NCBI GenBank assembly: GCA_003645215.1
Contig: QNEM01000019.1
Span: 1-15,060 of the forward strand
Direction: 5' to 3'
Origin: Gammaproteobacteria bacterium
GTDB lineage: Bacteria > Pseudomonadota > Gammaproteobacteria > Eutrophobiales > Eutrophobiaceae
Length of the DNA stretch: 15,060 nt
The position numbers and the translations under genes were made by a program. This document shows positions 14,765 to 15,060 of the stretch, piece after piece. How positions within the stretch are numbered: position 1 is the stretch's first letter; the number at the start of each line of letters is the position of its first letter. Under the pieces are notes generated by a model. The model was not told the origin of the DNA, ran no database searches, and saw only the letters and a program-made list of their open reading frames with translations.

Positions 14765-15051
14765 AAGATGAAATGTTTAACGAATTATTAGAAAGCGTAA
14801 AAGAAATGGATCAAATCAGCAAAGGTAAGAAGGGTGCTTCACGGCAATTTATTTTTAAAGGTCCTGAAGTGAAAGATATCCGGGAAAAGACGGGTTTATC
14901 TCAAACTCACTTTGCAAGATTAATCGGTGTAAGTAAACGCACCCTGGAAAACTGGGAACAGGGAAGACGACATCCAACTGGCCCAGCGCGTGCATTATTA
15001 AAGATAGTCGAGTCTGATCCTGAAGGGATGGTGAAAGCGTTACACAGTTAA
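14761..15051 (+). CDS. Helix-turn-helix antitoxin (XRE type, NadS-like), partner of the broken toxin
   Basis: A 96-residue DNA-binding protein. After a charged N-terminal part (1-31) and RQFIFKGPEVKDIREKTG, the helix-turn-helix is LSQTHFARLIGVSKRTLENW (about 45-64), followed by EQGRRHPTGPARALLKIV. This is the pattern of antitoxins often annotated NadS or HigA-like that sit directly downstream of RelE-type toxins. I chose ATG 14761 over the in-frame GTG 14752 because it forms an ATGA overlap with the toxin stop and has GGCAGGTGG (14747-14754) as ribosome binding region. The protein is intact although its toxin is not; it may still act as a repressor or protect against a related toxin. The stop is at 15049-15051, near the window end. 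Confidence 0.88.
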   Translation: MKDEMFNELLESVKEMDQISKGKKGASRQFIFKGPEVKDIREKTGLSQTHFARLIGVSKRTLENWEQGRRHPTGPARALLKIVESDPEGMVKALHS

Positions 15052-15060
15052 TGATATATA

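Overview
The window is the 3' two thirds of a respiratory complex I (nuo) operon, followed by a short accessory region of toxin-antitoxin genes and gene remnants. The protein sequences, the one-gene-per-subunit order D-E-F-G-H-I-J-K-L-M-N with separate nuoD, and a DUF2818 gene after nuoN point to a beta/gammaproteobacterial type of operon. The modest G+C content and the intergenic repeats make an environmental gammaproteobacterium the likeliest host. The species cannot be named from this sequence.

Positions 1-12866 encode NuoD (5' end missing) through NuoN on the + strand. NuoE, F and G form the NADH-oxidising module: FMN plus Fe-S clusters N1a, N3, N1b, N5 and N4. NuoD and NuoI belong to the connecting arm that delivers electrons to quinone. 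NuoH, J, K, L, M and N form the membrane arm that pumps protons. All cluster ligands and key membrane charges that I checked are present, so the complex looks functional. Most junctions are tight: 4-base overlaps at I/J and J/K, and 1-7 base gaps elsewhere. Two junctions are not: D/E (about 110 bases) and F/G (about 100 bases). Each of these is filled by an array of 7-base repeats folded back as an imperfect inverted repeat, so the nuoEF pair is bracketed by two related elements. A different palindromic element of 73 bases separates nuoN from the DUF2818 gene.

After 13303 the character changes to small, partly broken genes. On the - strand, read from high to low coordinates, there is a decayed 5' piece of a hicA toxin gene (no start codon, C-terminus lost), an intact Phd/YefM-type antitoxin, an intact RelE/ParE-type toxin, and a small two-helix membrane protein gene with an in-frame stop. 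On the + strand there is a RelE-type toxin gene broken by one frameshift, overlapped by its intact helix-turn-helix antitoxin. Remains of three toxin-antitoxin systems therefore lie within about 1.5 kb, in three states: intact pair, antitoxin with a broken toxin, and toxin fragment only. I found no clear candidate for a wholly new system. The heptamer arrays around nuoEF and the layered toxin-antitoxin remains are the points most worth a second look.
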